This document shows, one piece after another, positions 8,320 to 17,644 of a DNA stretch of 64,000 nt. Both the position numbers and the translations under genes were made by a program. The DNA is from Henriciella algicola (GTDB taxonomy: Bacteria; Pseudomonadota; Alphaproteobacteria; Caulobacterales; Hyphomonadaceae), in assembly GCF_003576245.1 (NCBI RefSeq), contig NZ_QWGA01000003.1, positions 1,364,001 through 1,428,000 on the forward strand. The letters run 5' to 3'. The notes under the pieces were generated by a model. The model saw only the letters and a list, made by a program, of their open reading frames with translations, searched no databases and was not told the DNA's origin. Position 1 is the first letter of the stretch; every line of letters starts with the position of its first letter.

Positions 8320-9009
8320 TTACTCGGCAGCGTTTGCCGGGCGCTTGTCTTTCTCTTCCTCGTCAGCGTCGCCAGCGCGGCCGCGCGACAGGGTCGACAT
8401 CACGCCAGACGTGTCGTCGCTCGCTTCGGCCTTCTTGCGATAGGTGCGGCGCTTCGGCTTTGCCGGTGCTTCTTCGTCAGACGAGGCAGTCTCATCGCTC
8501 TTGTCTGAATCGATGACCTTCATCGGATCGTCTTCAGAAGACTTTGGCTTGCGGCCACGGCGCGGCTTTTTTGGCTCACTCTCGTCGCTCTTGCTCTCGT
8601 CCTGGCGATTGTCGCTATCATCCTGCTGGTCATTGTCAGACTTGCGGTTCTGATTGCGGCTGGAGCGCTGGTCGTCCTGACGATCAGAGTTCTGCTCATT
8701 GCGATGATCAGACGAGTTGTCATTGTCGTCATTGTCATCGGAATCGTTGTCGTCGTTACGATTGCGCTGCTTGTTGTCTTTTTGGAAGCTCGCAACGATG
8801 CGCGCATAGTGCTCGGCGTGCTGATAGTGGGCTTCGGCTTTCACGCGGTCACCAGCCGTCATCGCATCACGCGCATATTGCTGATACTTGTCCAGGATCT
8901 GCTGCGCAGACCCACGGATCTTCACGTCCGGGCCGGTGCTCTCATAATGCCGGTTCGGATTATTGTTATTGCCACCTGAACGGCGGCCGCGTCCGCGCTT
9001 GCGTTGCAT
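8320..9009 (-). CDS. DUF4167 domain protein
   Basis: The 229-residue protein starts with a basic tail (MQRKRGRGRRSGGNNNN) followed by the conserved alphaproteobacterial DUF4167 block (about residues 26-75, SAQQILDKYQQYARDAMTAGD...AEHYARI). The rest is low-complexity Asn/Asp/Ser/Arg, then Lys-rich. The composition suggests an RNA- or ribosome-associated role, but the function is not established. It follows prfA and prmC on the same strand, the usual alphaproteobacterial order. Confidence 0.88.
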   Translation of the reverse strand: MQRKRGRGRRSGGNNNNPNRHYESTGPDVKIRGSAQQILDKYQQYARDAMTAGDRVKAEAHYQHAEHYARIVASFQKDNKQRNRNDDNDSDDNDDNDNSSDHRNEQNSDRQDDQRSSRNQNRKSDNDQQDDSDNRQDESKSDESEPKKPRRGRKPKSSEDDPMKVIDSDKSDETASSDEEAPAKPKRRTYRKKAEASDDTSGVMSTLSRGRAGDADEEEKDKRPANAAE

Positions 9010-9101
9010 ACGCTAAATTCCTGATCCCGTTATGTCCGTTATCCAGACCCTGTGCGCTGCATCCCGGATTGGGTATTCTCGGTGATGTCTTGCTTGCTCG
9101 T

Positions 9102-9135
9102 GGCAGGGCTGAGTCTTCGTCATCAGCCGCCTGCC
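9102..9135 (-). other. Hairpin between prmC and the DUF4167 gene
   Basis: GGCAGGGCTGA and TCAGCCGCCTGCC pair around a 10-nt loop with a small internal bulge. No T-run follows on either strand, so it is more likely an mRNA-processing or attenuating structure than a classic terminator. Confidence 0.35.
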
Positions 9136-9185
9136 CGACACAAGCCTTAGCGCGCATTTGGTGCTTCGCCAAGCCCCCGAACTGT

Positions 9186-10043
9186 CTATGGAAGGCGGGC
9201 GGAGACAACCCGGTCGCGTTGACCTGTGTCACATGCAACTGAAATGGAGGAGAAACCGGCCGATTCAAGCAGGGATCGCACCTCGGCGCCCTGGTCAAAG
9301 CCGATCTCGAACACGATCCAGGCGCCCGGCTTCATGCCTGTGGCGGCGAGGGCGATGATCTCCCGATAGGCATCGAGGCCGCTGATGCCGCCGTCCAGAG
9401 CGGTGTGAGGCTCATAGGCGCGGACGCTATCGTCGAGAGTCTCGATAACGTCACTTCGGATATAGGGCGGGTTGGAGATGATAAGATCGGTCTCGCCCCA
9501 ACCATCCCAGTCCCGCCAGCCGATCGCGCGCATCTCTGCCCGCTCGCTGAGACCGTGGGCATCCACGTTCTGCTGCGCGACCTCAATTGCGGCGGCCGAG
9601 AGATCAATGCCCACGCCCGTCAGGCGCGGCTCATGCTTCAGGAGGGCGATGAGAAGACAGCCCGTGCCGGTGCCAAGGTCTGCGATCTTCGATAGGCGCC
9701 CAAGCGGCAGGCGGGCCAGCGCCTCATCGACGGCGACTTCGCTGTCGGGGCGCGGGATGAGCGTCGCAGGAGAGCAGGAAAGGCGCAGCCCATAGAACCA
9801 AGCTTCGCCCGTCAGATACTCATAGGGCTCGCCAAGTGAGCGGCGCTCAACAAGGTCGAAGAAGGCTTCGGTCTCCGCCTTGGGCATCAGGTCGGATTCA
9901 CGGTTGATGAGATCGGCGGCGCTGAAGGCGCAGACATGCTGCATCAGGTGACGGGCTTCGCGCCCGGGCCTGTCAATGCCTGCGGACTTCAGCCGTGTCG
10001 ACGCAATACCGAGCTGGACCTTATAGGTGCGCGCCTCATGCAT
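9186..10043 (-). CDS. prmC: Peptide chain release factor N5-glutamine methyltransferase
   Basis: The 285-residue SAM-dependent enzyme methylates the Gln of the GGQ motif in release factors. It shows the SAM motif [14 protein letters not shown] (about residue 121) and the signature SNPPYI that binds the glutamine side chain. It overlaps the end of prfA by 8 bp, so the two are translationally coupled, and its substrate is the product of that upstream gene. Confidence 0.94.
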   Translation of the reverse strand: MHEARTYKVQLGIASTRLKSAGIDRPGREARHLMQHVCAFSAADLINRESDLMPKAETEAFFDLVERRSLGEPYEYLTGEAWFYGLRLSCSPATLIPRPDSEVAVDEALARLPLGRLSKIADLGTGTGCLLIALLKHEPRLTGVGIDLSAAAIEVAQQNVDAHGLSERAEMRAIGWRDWDGWGETDLIISNPPYIRSDVIETLDDSVRAYEPHTALDGGISGLDAYREIIALAATGMKPGAWIVFEIGFDQGAEVRSLLESAGFSSISVACDTGQRDRVVSARLP

Positions 10044-11112
10044 TCTCGTCCATCGCGGCGAGCTTGCGTGCCTGATCCTCAGCGATGAGCGAGGTGATCA
10101 CGTCATCCAGCTTGTCCCCGGCAATGATCTTGTCCAGCGCATAGAGCGTCAGGTTGATCCGGTGGTCAGAGACGCGGTTTTCCGGGAAGTTGTAGGTGCG
10201 CACCTTCTGTGAGCGGTCACCGGAGCCGATCTGGTCCTTGCGGGCCTCGGCGCGGGCGGAGTCTTTTTCTTCGCGTTCGCGCTCATAGAGGCGGATCTTC
10301 AGCTGCTCCATCGCCTTCTCACGGTTCACATGCTGCGACTTCTCGGAGCTGGTCGTGACGATACCGGTCGGCAGGTGAGTGATACGAACGGCAGAGTCGG
10401 TCGTGTTGACGTGCTGGCCGCCAGCACCGGAGGAGCGCATCGTGTCGATCCGGATGTCTTCCTGGCGCACTTCGATCTCGATGTTCTCAGGTGCGGGCAG
10501 AACGGCAACGGTGGCCGCAGACGTATGGATGCGCCCGCCGCTTTCGGTTTCCGGCACGCGCTGGACGCGGTGCACGCCGCTCTCCCATTTCAGCCGGCCG
10601 AAGACGCCGTCGCCGGAAATGTTCGCGATGATTTCCTTATAGCCGCCAACATCGCCTTCGGAGACGGAAATGACTTCCACCTTCCAGCCCTGAAGCTGCG
10701 CATAGCGTGAATACATGCGGAAAAGGTCGCCCGCGAACAGCGCCGCCTCGTCGCCGCCCGTGCCGGCGCGAACTTCCAGAACGATGTCTGCCTTGTCGTC
10801 GACATCCTTCGGGATGAGGAGGAGCTGGACCTCTTTTTCCAGCGCGGGCAGGCGTTCCTTGATGTCGTAGAACTCGTCTGCCGCAAGCTCCGCCATCTCC
10901 TTGTCGGCGCCGTTCATCATGGCTTCGGCGTCCTTCAGCTCAGCGCGAAGGTCGAGCAGGAGCTTTGCCTGGTCAGCGACAGGTTTGAGATCAGCGTGTT
11001 CTTTGGACAGGGCGACGATCTCGTCGCTGTCGGTGGTCGAGCCCATACGGGCTTCGACTTCGTCAAACCTGTCGACGACCTGCTCAAGTCGGGTGTTCGG
11101 GATAGATGCCAT
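10036..11112 (-). CDS. prfA: Peptide chain release factor 1
   Basis: The 358-residue protein terminates translation at UAA and UAG. The codon-recognition tripeptide of RF1 (PxT) is seen as PET in [15 protein letters not shown], and the peptidyl-hydrolysis motif is GAGGQHVN. Length and domain order match RF1. prmC and the DUF4167 gene follow in the same transcript. Confidence 0.96.
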   Translation of the reverse strand: MASIPNTRLEQVVDRFDEVEARMGSTTDSDEIVALSKEHADLKPVADQAKLLLDLRAELKDAEAMMNGADKEMAELAADEFYDIKERLPALEKEVQLLLIPKDVDDKADIVLEVRAGTGGDEAALFAGDLFRMYSRYAQLQGWKVEVISVSEGDVGGYKEIIANISGDGVFGRLKWESGVHRVQRVPETESGGRIHTSAATVAVLPAPENIEIEVRQEDIRIDTMRSSGAGGQHVNTTDSAVRITHLPTGIVTTSSEKSQHVNREKAMEQLKIRLYEREREEKDSARAEARKDQIGSGDRSQKVRTYNFPENRVSDHRINLTLYALDKIIAGDKLDDVITSLIAEDQARKLAAMDENA

Positions 11113-11189
11113 AGCCCCGCATCTATCCCTTATTGCACAGCGGGGGAAGCACCCTCGCGCCGCTTACCCGCACCTTGTGCCCAGTCCCC

Positions 11190-11621
11190 CTAAAGGAACA
11201 GGCGCAGCACTTCTTTCACCGCCATGACGATCAGGACAATCGTGCTGAGCGCGAAGACGAGGAAACGCTGGGCGACCTGCGAAGACAGGACCTGAACGAA
11301 GGAATGGATCACCCGCAGGATCACATAGGCCCAGGCGAGGTACATGAAGACATTGTCGCCGCCGCCTGTCAGCGCCGCAAAGAAGACCAGCGCGTAGAAG
11401 ATGGTCGGCTGTTCATGCAGGTGGTTGTAATTGTCGGCCACAGAGCGGACGCTTGCCGGGATCTTGGCATTGTAGCCCGCATCAGGATGGCGTGCATCGT
11501 TCGGGTCGATCCCGGCCTTCTGAAAGGCAGGAATGCGCGTCAGATACATCCAGATGAACATGATGAGCGTCCAGACGACCAGCGCCAGGACGGGAAGCAG
11601 ATCTTCAGTTTGAAATGGCAT
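11190..11621 (-). CDS. MAPEG family membrane protein
   Basis: The 143-residue protein has about four transmembrane helices, with the conserved charged segment NYNHLHEQPTIFYALVFFAAL of MAPEG proteins (membrane-associated eicosanoid and glutathione metabolism). Bacterial members are thought to be glutathione-linked, but the substrate here is unknown. It lies 18 bp downstream of the esterase gene on the same strand and may be co-transcribed with it. Confidence 0.85.
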   Translation of the reverse strand: MPFQTEDLLPVLALVVWTLIMFIWMYLTRIPAFQKAGIDPNDARHPDAGYNAKIPASVRSVADNYNHLHEQPTIFYALVFFAALTGGGDNVFMYLAWAYVILRVIHSFVQVLSSQVAQRFLVFALSTIVLIVMAVKEVLRLFL

Positions 11622-11639
11622 GGGTGCCCTCCCTCATAC

Positions 11640-12971
11640 TTATTGGGAGGGGAGGCTATCTCCATTCGAGGCGTCTGGCACCTGATTCCCTTGGGGCATG
11701 GCGGCGTCGAGGAATTCCAGAAACGCATCAATGTCGCGCTGGGTGATAGAATGCCCGCCGGGTCGCAGGAAATAGCTGAGGGTCGCCTCTGCGTTGAAGT
11801 CCTGCATGCCATCCTGGTCGAGGCCATCTGTACCGTAGAGTTCGTAAACCGGGTCAGCGGCCTCTGCCATCCGATAGGTCGAGTTAGGGTCGGACCAGAC
11901 ATCCCGGCGCCCATTGCCGAGCAGCATCGGGGTGGGTGCGACAAGCGCGATGAACTGATGCTGATCGATGGGCAGGTCTTCGGCGTGGCTGGCATAGTCA
12001 GCGAACTCCGGCGCAAACCAGTGAGGGTAACCCTCCATGCGAAGGACGCCGAGTGCACGTGCCCCTTCCACCATGCGCTCGACCGTCTCGCCCGTGTCAG
12101 AGCGCGAAGCCGCTGCCCCGCCAAAGCCAGATTGATGCGAGACGACAGCCGCGATGCGCCGGTCATAGACGGCTGCAACCATGGCGGATTTTGCATGGCG
12201 CGAATGCCCCATCACGGCGATCGCATCGGCATCAATCGAGGGATCGCCCTCAAGCGCGTCGATGATGGCCGAAAAGCCATAGCCCCAGCCCGCCAGCGTA
12301 CCGGTCGGCGCGGTCACGCCGTCGCCCACCATGGTGTTCATCACGGTTTGCGCTTCGCCCTGCCGGTCCGGGATGAACTCACCCGCCTGCCAGGTCGCAT
12401 AGCCATAGCCGCGGTCGAAATACTGATCGATGGGCACGAGGGCGATGAACTCGCCAAAGATCGCTTCGACAAAGCCGGGCACGGTTTCGTGGTCCGCGCA
12501 GTCGCCGCCGCCCGGCGCGGTGAGCGTTGCGCCCGGAAACGCGCCGCAATTGCTGGAGAAAGTCTGGCTGATGATCAGCGGGACGGGTGTGTCGCTGTCT
12601 GGCAGGGCAAGCGCGACATGAAAGCGTCGGGCGCCGTCACCTGCGCCGACTTCGATCAGCAATTCTTCCAGCGTACCGCGACCGCCAGCGAACCCCTCAT
12701 CGATCATCGTACGGCTCACCAGCGTAACGGCTTGCCCTTCCGGCCAGGGGCCATAGACGAGGTCTTCAAACGTCTCGATGAGCGCATCGCGCCCTGACTC
12801 CCATTCGGCAAGCGTGGTCGCTTCGATTTGCGGGCGCGCATCAGGTTTGTTGTCGACGTCGAGGCTCGCATAGTTGAGGCCCAGCATCGTGCAATTGGTA
12901 AGCATCACCAGAAGGATGACTGCAGCGAGGATGCGTATCAGCCAGCCGCCAAGTTTGAGGAACAGTGTCAT
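11640..12971 (-). CDS. CE15-like (glucuronoyl esterase type) alpha/beta hydrolase, membrane anchored or lipoprotein
   Basis: The 443-residue protein begins with a hydrophobic anchor ending LLVMLTNC, which may be a non-canonical lipobox or a transmembrane helix. The nucleophile motif is VMGHSRHAKSAM, followed by DRRIAAVVSHQSGFGGAA. This order (GxSR..K, then SG.GGAA) is that of CE15 glucuronoyl esterases, which cut lignin-glucuronoxylan ester bonds. The catalytic His is probably in RPGGHSITQRD. Substrate is not predictable from sequence alone. ATG at 12971 has gggagg five bases upstream; an in-frame upstream start at 13037 would spoil the signal sequence. Confidence 0.75.
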   Translation of the reverse strand: MTLFLKLGGWLIRILAAVILLVMLTNCTMLGLNYASLDVDNKPDARPQIEATTLAEWESGRDALIETFEDLVYGPWPEGQAVTLVSRTMIDEGFAGGRGTLEELLIEVGAGDGARRFHVALALPDSDTPVPLIISQTFSSNCGAFPGATLTAPGGGDCADHETVPGFVEAIFGEFIALVPIDQYFDRGYGYATWQAGEFIPDRQGEAQTVMNTMVGDGVTAPTGTLAGWGYGFSAIIDALEGDPSIDADAIAVMGHSRHAKSAMVAAVYDRRIAAVVSHQSGFGGAAASRSDTGETVERMVEGARALGVLRMEGYPHWFAPEFADYASHAEDLPIDQHQFIALVAPTPMLLGNGRRDVWSDPNSTYRMAEAADPVYELYGTDGLDQDGMQDFNAEATLSYFLRPGGHSITQRDIDAFLEFLDAAMPQGNQVPDASNGDSLPSQ

Positions 12972-13115
12972 GGAGCCTCCCTGCTCTTTGACTGGCTTAG
13001 CAGACACCTGCCTGCGCTGTAACTGTGAACTCAGCATGTGTGCCTACGCGCGGCGGGCGCCAGTGTGCCTAAATCAGTGCTTTCCCCCGGCCCTGTGGGC
13101 CGATAGAGGTGCGAG

Positions 13116-13727
13116 ATGCGCATCGTCTTGCTGCTTCTCCTTGCGGGTATTTTCGGCCTTCTGACGGGCGGGGCCTCGGCGCTGTGGGCCGGGGGCATGC
13201 TGAAGACAGGGCCGCGTCTCGGTGACGGCGTGAAGGTGGACAGCTGGACAAGCGATTGGTCGATCGGCGCAGACTCCGCGAACCCCTATATTCGCGCCAG
13301 AATTGCGCGGCGCGGACTGCTTGCCCTGCGCAAGGAAGAAGCGGTCTATTTCACGGCGGCGCGCGACAGCGATGGCAAGCGCCTCAGCGATAAGTGTATT
13401 TACCGTGTGAGTGGCGGCGAGATGCCCGCCGAATGGTGGTCGATCACGCTCTATGATGGCGATAGCCGCCTGCCGATGAATGAGGATGGCGCACTTTCTT
13501 TCGATGCAACCAAGGCGGCCGATACCGGCACGCCGGACGATTGGAGCTTCCGGGTCAGCCCGCAGCAGAATGGCCGCCCGGGGGAGCTTTGGGTCTCCAG
13601 CCGCAATGCGGGCCGCTTCGACCTGACACTCAGGCTGTACCTGCCCGATGAGGCGCTTCTCGCACAGCCCGAAGCCGTTCTGACGCCGCCTGTGATCGAT
13701 GAGCTCTTCTGTGAGGGGGGCGCGTGA
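13116..13727 (+). CDS. DUF1214 domain protein
   Basis: This 203-residue protein has an N-terminal membrane segment (about residues 3-24) and a periplasmic domain with the conserved block PAEWWSITLYDGDSRLP and the C-terminal FDLTLRLYLPDEAL of DUF1214. In larger proteins DUF1254 and DUF1214 occur fused; here they are two adjacent genes. Its stop codon overlaps the next start (TGATG), showing translational coupling. Function is unknown. Confidence 0.82.
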   Translation: MRIVLLLLLAGIFGLLTGGASALWAGGMLKTGPRLGDGVKVDSWTSDWSIGADSANPYIRARIARRGLLALRKEEAVYFTAARDSDGKRLSDKCIYRVSGGEMPAEWWSITLYDGDSRLPMNEDGALSFDATKAADTGTPDDWSFRVSPQQNGRPGELWVSSRNAGRFDLTLRLYLPDEALLAQPEAVLTPPVIDELFCEGGA

Positions 13728-14254
13728 TGCGCTGGCTTGCAGCTGCTGCCGTCTTCCTTCTGATGGCGCTGATTGGGCATCTGGCCGTGCTGAACGCCAT
13801 ACCGTCCCGTATCATGGCGACAGCCCAGCTGAAGATGGCCGAGCGCGGCGTAGAGACTTATCAATGGACCGCTTCACCGCGCATGACCCCGCAAACCCAG
13901 ACGATTGTCCGCCCTTCGCCTGATCTGGCCTACGCCCTCTGCCGCTTTGACGTATCCGACGGCCCGGTCCTGCTGACGGCGCCTGCCTCCGATACCTATG
14001 GCTCGCTGTCGGTTTTCGATCAGCGGACAAACAATGTCTTCATCGCGCGCCTTGATGGCGAAGACGATTTCAGGGGCCTGGTCATTCATGCGCCGGGCGA
14101 AAAGCCCGATGCGCCGGAGGGTGCCGAAACATTGGCGATGCCGGGGTCGGGTCTTGCCCTGATCCGCAGACTCGCGCCGGATGAGCCAGCCCATGCGGCG
14201 GCCACAGCGCTGGTTGAGCAATCGACCTGCTCGCTCCTTCGTGCCGCGCCCTGA
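13727..14254 (+). CDS. DUF1254 domain protein
   Basis: The 175-residue protein has one N-terminal transmembrane helix and the DUF1254-type core PSPDLAYALCRFDVSDGPVLLTAP followed by YGSLSVFDQRTNNVF. It is the second half of a split DUF1214/DUF1254 pair with the gene before it, sharing one base with its stop codon. Both are probably periplasmic and may form one complex; this is inferred from fusions seen in the family. Confidence 0.82.
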   Translation: MRWLAAAAVFLLMALIGHLAVLNAIPSRIMATAQLKMAERGVETYQWTASPRMTPQTQTIVRPSPDLAYALCRFDVSDGPVLLTAPASDTYGSLSVFDQRTNNVFIARLDGEDDFRGLVIHAPGEKPDAPEGAETLAMPGSGLALIRRLAPDEPAHAAATALVEQSTCSLLRAAP

Positions 14255-14338
14255 TCCACCGATCGGCATTTCACACAGCGCGACCAGCTTGCGAAACGGG
14301 GCTCGGCTGTTATCCTCGCGCAAGAAGGGGACACTGTC

Positions 14339-15172
14339 ATGAAATTGCTGATTAAATTCGCGCTCGCCGGTCTCGGTGCGGTGCTTGCGCTGGCCACTCC
14401 GGCACAGGCGCAAACCCAGTGCCTCAAGGGGCGGGAGCTGGTGAACACGCTGATCAATTCGGTCAACGCCATTCCCGGCAATCCCAATGAGACCAAAGCG
14501 CTTGCGATCATATACTGGCAGCGCGCGACCTATCAGGTCTACGATGAGCCAGAGATCATGTCCCAGATTTCCCGCTGCACCTATCCTGCTGGCAGTTGCG
14601 GGCTCGAGGCAGATTATTCAGGCACGCGGTTCAACAAGCTCGTCGAATACAAGAACGCTCTGACCTCATACAAGAACGGAAGTGTGAGCGTGGAGCCGCG
14701 CCAACCGATTGATGCGCCATTCCCCGATGACAGCATGCTCGAATGGGCTGAAGGCGTGCTCGGCTGCACCACATCCGAACCGCAGCCGACCGCGCCGCAG
14801 CAAGCGGCACCGGACCCAAAATGGGTAGGCTATGACGCGGCGCGCCAGGCAGGCGGTGACCAGTTTTACCAATGGTGGCGCAAGAACTTTGAAATGCGGC
14901 GCACGGCAGACGCGTTTGAGCTTTGCCGCAAGTTCGGTTCAGCCAGCTATGAGTGCAGTCTCGTCGCCGAGTGGACCTATCTGAATTCCGGCCGCAATCC
15001 GTACACAGGTGGCACCAGCCAGACCTTCAACGGCACCTATTCCAATGAGGACCGTGGATACAGCGCGGGCTATGAAGGCACCGTTCCAAAGCCAGCCTAT
15101 CGCCCGCCCACATCCAATGAGCCACGCTGCTATGATCAGGGCGATGGCACGCAGAGGTGCTTCTACGACTAG
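14339..15172 (+). CDS. Secreted protein of unknown function
   Basis: The 277-residue protein has a clear signal peptide (cleavage after ATPAQA). The mature part has two modules: residues about 27-140 with four cysteines, and residues about 155-277 with YQWWRKNFEMRRTADAFELCRKFGSAS followed by a Tyr/Gly/Pro/Asn-rich tail that ends in a CYDQGDGTQRCFYD disulfide-like loop. I recognise no family. The gene appears to be alone: a 135-bp gap with operator palindromes follows. Confidence 0.75.
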   Translation: MKLLIKFALAGLGAVLALATPAQAQTQCLKGRELVNTLINSVNAIPGNPNETKALAIIYWQRATYQVYDEPEIMSQISRCTYPAGSCGLEADYSGTRFNKLVEYKNALTSYKNGSVSVEPRQPIDAPFPDDSMLEWAEGVLGCTTSEPQPTAPQQAAPDPKWVGYDAARQAGGDQFYQWWRKNFEMRRTADAFELCRKFGSASYECSLVAEWTYLNSGRNPYTGGTSQTFNGTYSNEDRGYSAGYEGTVPKPAYRPPTSNEPRCYDQGDGTQRCFYD

Positions 15173-15253
15173 GGATTGAGGCTGTTTGGCCCCGGCGGCA
15201 TTTCCCGTCTTGAGGATCCGCTGAACCCGGAAGAGAAGATGACCATACTGGTA

Positions 15254-15298
15254 TTGTAGCGGTCGCTACAAAATGCTAGTGCGTAGCGACCGCTACAA
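15254..15298. promoter_or_regulatory. Double palindromic operator (TetR-type)
   Basis: TTGTAGCGGTCGCTACAA (15254-15271) is a near-perfect palindrome. Its reverse complement recurs almost intact at 15281-15298 (GCGTAGCGACCGCTACAA). The centres are 27 bp apart. The second site ends just before the ribosome binding site of the 15309 gene. The size and symmetry suit a TetR-family dimer, and a TetR gene is the convergent neighbour. Confidence 0.75.
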
Positions 15299-15308
15299 GG
15301 AAGTCTCC

Positions 15309-15734
15309 ATGTCCAATGCTCGCTCATCACCGGTTGACCCCGCCAAGGGGCATCATTTCTCTCGCCAGCAGCTCATCCGGGTTGTCGCGGTTGGGCTGTC
15401 CGTCTGGCTCGCTGGCGCGCTTCTGCTTCGCTGGCTGGGGCCTATGGGCGTTTATGATGGCGCTGCCCGCATCGTCCTTTATGCGCTTATCATTCCGGGC
15501 ACTCTGCCGATCATTCTGCTGCTGCCGGTCCTTGCGGGTATCAAGCGCAGCCAGATCGCAGCGGCGGCGGCATTTGCCACAGCCACGGCAATTCTCATGG
15601 ATGGATTGGCGCTCGCCTGGTTTCCAGGCCTCTATGGCGAGACGATAGCCCAGCATGCCGGTGCTGGAGCCGCCATTTTGTGGGGCGGTGCTGTCGCAAT
15701 CTTCCTCGGCTTTTTCCTGAACAGGGATCAGTAG
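15309..15734 (+). CDS. Small four-helix membrane protein, probable TetR target
   Basis: The 141-residue protein has four predicted transmembrane helices (about residues 27-46, 53-77, 83-102 and 118-136) and a short basic N-terminus. It resembles small uncharacterised membrane families such as DUF5367, but I am not certain. ATG at 15309 has aaggaag upstream; an upstream in-frame ATG at 15273 would start inside the operator. Two palindromic operators directly upstream imply tight repression. It overlaps the convergent TetR gene by 7 bp. Confidence 0.75.
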   Translation: MSNARSSPVDPAKGHHFSRQQLIRVVAVGLSVWLAGALLLRWLGPMGVYDGAARIVLYALIIPGTLPIILLLPVLAGIKRSQIAAAAAFATATAILMDGLALAWFPGLYGETIAQHAGAGAAILWGGAVAIFLGFFLNRDQ

Positions 15735-16252
15735 GCGGCTTTTGCCTCTTCGCCGAGGCCGAGACTTTTGAGAAGGACGAGGCCTTCAAGGCTCGCAAAG
15801 AGACGGACCGCCTCTGTTCTACGGGCCTGTTCTTCGGCTACATCGAGCTGCGCAGCTGCCCACGCCAGAAAGTGGCGACCAAGAGATGCGCCGACTTCAG
15901 AAAATGGTGCCTGATTGCGGGCTGAAAGGCTCGCGATCTCCAGCCACAACTGCATGTAAGGCCAGATCGCATCGTCAAGCAGAAGCGGAGCGAGCTTTGC
16001 GCGAAGCTTGTCGCTAGGCAGCTGCTGCTCGCTTGCTGCATGGTTCAGGATTTCAGTGAGCCGGTCTGCGACACGCCCCAGCCCTGCCTCGAGAATGTCT
16101 TCCTTGTCCTTGAAGTAGTAGAGCAGCATGCGATCGCTCAAGCCGATGGCTTTCGCCAGCGGGCGCAGGTTTGACCCAGCAATGCCCTCGCGGAGAAGGT
16201 GATCGGCGATCTTGTCCAGCAGCTCTTCGCGGCGGTCTTCGTGATGGGCCAT
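15728..16252 (-). CDS. TetR-family transcriptional regulator
   Basis: The 174-residue protein shows the N-terminal helix-turn-helix of TetR (about residues 10-53: LLDKIADHLLREGIAGSNLRPLAKAIGLSDRMLLYYFKDKEDIL) and a helical ligand domain. It starts 12 bp after ispG on the same strand, so it may be transcribed with ispG. Its probable operators are the paired palindromes at 15254-15298, before the convergent membrane-protein gene. Ligand unknown. Confidence 0.87.
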   Translation of the reverse strand: MAHHEDRREELLDKIADHLLREGIAGSNLRPLAKAIGLSDRMLLYYFKDKEDILEAGLGRVADRLTEILNHAASEQQLPSDKLRAKLAPLLLDDAIWPYMQLWLEIASLSARNQAPFSEVGASLGRHFLAWAAAQLDVAEEQARRTEAVRLFASLEGLVLLKSLGLGEEAKAAY

Positions 16253-16264
16253 GGGCGCGTCCGA

Positions 16265-17401
16265 CTATTCAGCAGCGACGGTCTCGTCCGCCTCTCGCTG
16301 TGCCTTCAGACGTTCGGCTTTCTTCTCGACCAGTTCGACGATGTGCTCGACCATGTCGGCATTGGAGACATTATGGTCGGGGCGGCCGGAGATATACATC
16401 TTGCCGCTCTCCTTGCCGCCGCCGGTAAAGCCGAGATCGGTCATCGCCGCTTCGCCGGGTCCGTTCACAACGCAGCCAATAATGGACAGTGAAATCGGCT
16501 CTGAAATATGGGCGAGCCGGTCTTCCAGCGTTTCCACCGTCTTGATCACGTCGAAGCCCTGACGTGCGCAGCTTGGGCAGGCGATGATATTCACGCCGCG
16601 CGTGCGAAGGCCGAGAGACTTCAGCATGTCGAAGCCGACTTTGACTTCCTCGACCGGGTCCGCTGACAGCGAAACACGGATCGTGTCGCCAATCCCCATC
16701 CAGAGCAGATTGCCCATGCCGATGGACGACTTCACCGTACCGGTTCGAAGGCCGCCTGCCTCAGTGATGCCGAGGTGAAGCGGCGCATCTGTCACTTCTG
16801 CGAGCTGCTGATAGGCCGCCACGGTCAGGAACATGTCCGAGGCCTTCACTGAGATCTTGTAGTCGTGAAAGCCTAGGTCATCGAGAATGCGTGCATGATC
16901 GAGGGCGCTTTCGACCATGGCGTCAGGGCAGGGCTCGCCATACTTTTCCAGAAGGTGGCGCTCCAGTGAGCCGCCATTGACGCCGATCCGGATGGAACAG
17001 CCATTGGCGCGGGCCGCATTTACGACTTCCTTCACGCGGTCAGGGCTGCCGATATTGCCGGGATTGATGCGCAGGCAGGCCGCGCCTGCGTCTGCCGCTT
17101 CGATGCCGCGCTTATAGTGAAAGTGGATATCCGCCACGATTGGGACGGGGCTGTTCCTGCAGATCTCCGGCATCGCTGCCGTGGATTCAACGGTCGGGCA
17201 GGACACGCGGACAATGTCTGCGCCAGCTTCAGCGCAGCGCTCGATCTGCGCGATCGTCGCGGCCGCATCTTCGGTTGGCGTATTCGTCATGGTCTGCACG
17301 GCGATCGGCGCATCACCGCCCACTTCGACGCTGCCGACGCGGATCTTGCGGGATTTGCGCCGCTCAATGGAGCGCCAGGGCCTGATGGGGTTGTGGCTCA
17401 T
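16265..17401 (-). CDS. ispG: 4-hydroxy-3-methylbut-2-en-1-yl diphosphate synthase (MEP pathway)
   Basis: The 378-residue iron-sulfur enzyme converts MEcPP to HMBPP in isoprenoid synthesis. The N-terminal TIM-barrel part includes [15 protein letters not shown] and [10 protein letters not shown]. Cluster cysteines are visible in [12 protein letters not shown] (CxxC) and [16 protein letters not shown] at 17401 is preceded by gaggtg with good spacing; an open frame continues upstream to 17527 but has no conserved sequence. The TetR gene follows 12 bp downstream. Confidence 0.96.
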   Translation of the reverse strand: MSHNPIRPWRSIERRKSRKIRVGSVEVGGDAPIAVQTMTNTPTEDAAATIAQIERCAEAGADIVRVSCPTVESTAAMPEICRNSPVPIVADIHFHYKRGIEAADAGAACLRINPGNIGSPDRVKEVVNAARANGCSIRIGVNGGSLERHLLEKYGEPCPDAMVESALDHARILDDLGFHDYKISVKASDMFLTVAAYQQLAEVTDAPLHLGITEAGGLRTGTVKSSIGMGNLLWMGIGDTIRVSLSADPVEEVKVGFDMLKSLGLRTRGVNIIACPSCARQGFDVIKTVETLEDRLAHISEPISLSIIGCVVNGPGEAAMTDLGFTGGGKESGKMYISGRPDHNVSNADMVEHIVELVEKKAERLKAQREADETVAAE

Positions 17402-17644
17402 CGGTTCACCTCGATGCGAGCAGACTTCACAGCCTATGTGGGCAATCATGATGGCGAGGTAAAGGCGGCGCGATGACTCGCGCGCGTCCCGTTGCGATTG
17501 ATGTGCCCTCGATAGATGAAATTTCACATACCGGCTGAACGTGGCCGAAACTACGAGCTGCTAGCACTGCACGGGTCGATAAAGGCGCTCATTCCGCCAC
17601 ACCAGGGTAGTATCCGTATGTTTCCACCTGTGTTTCCAGGTATC

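Noticed and set aside
11133-12797. 554-codon open frame on the plus strand
   Set aside because: Antisense to the MAPEG and esterase genes; no recognisable domain or ribosome binding site.
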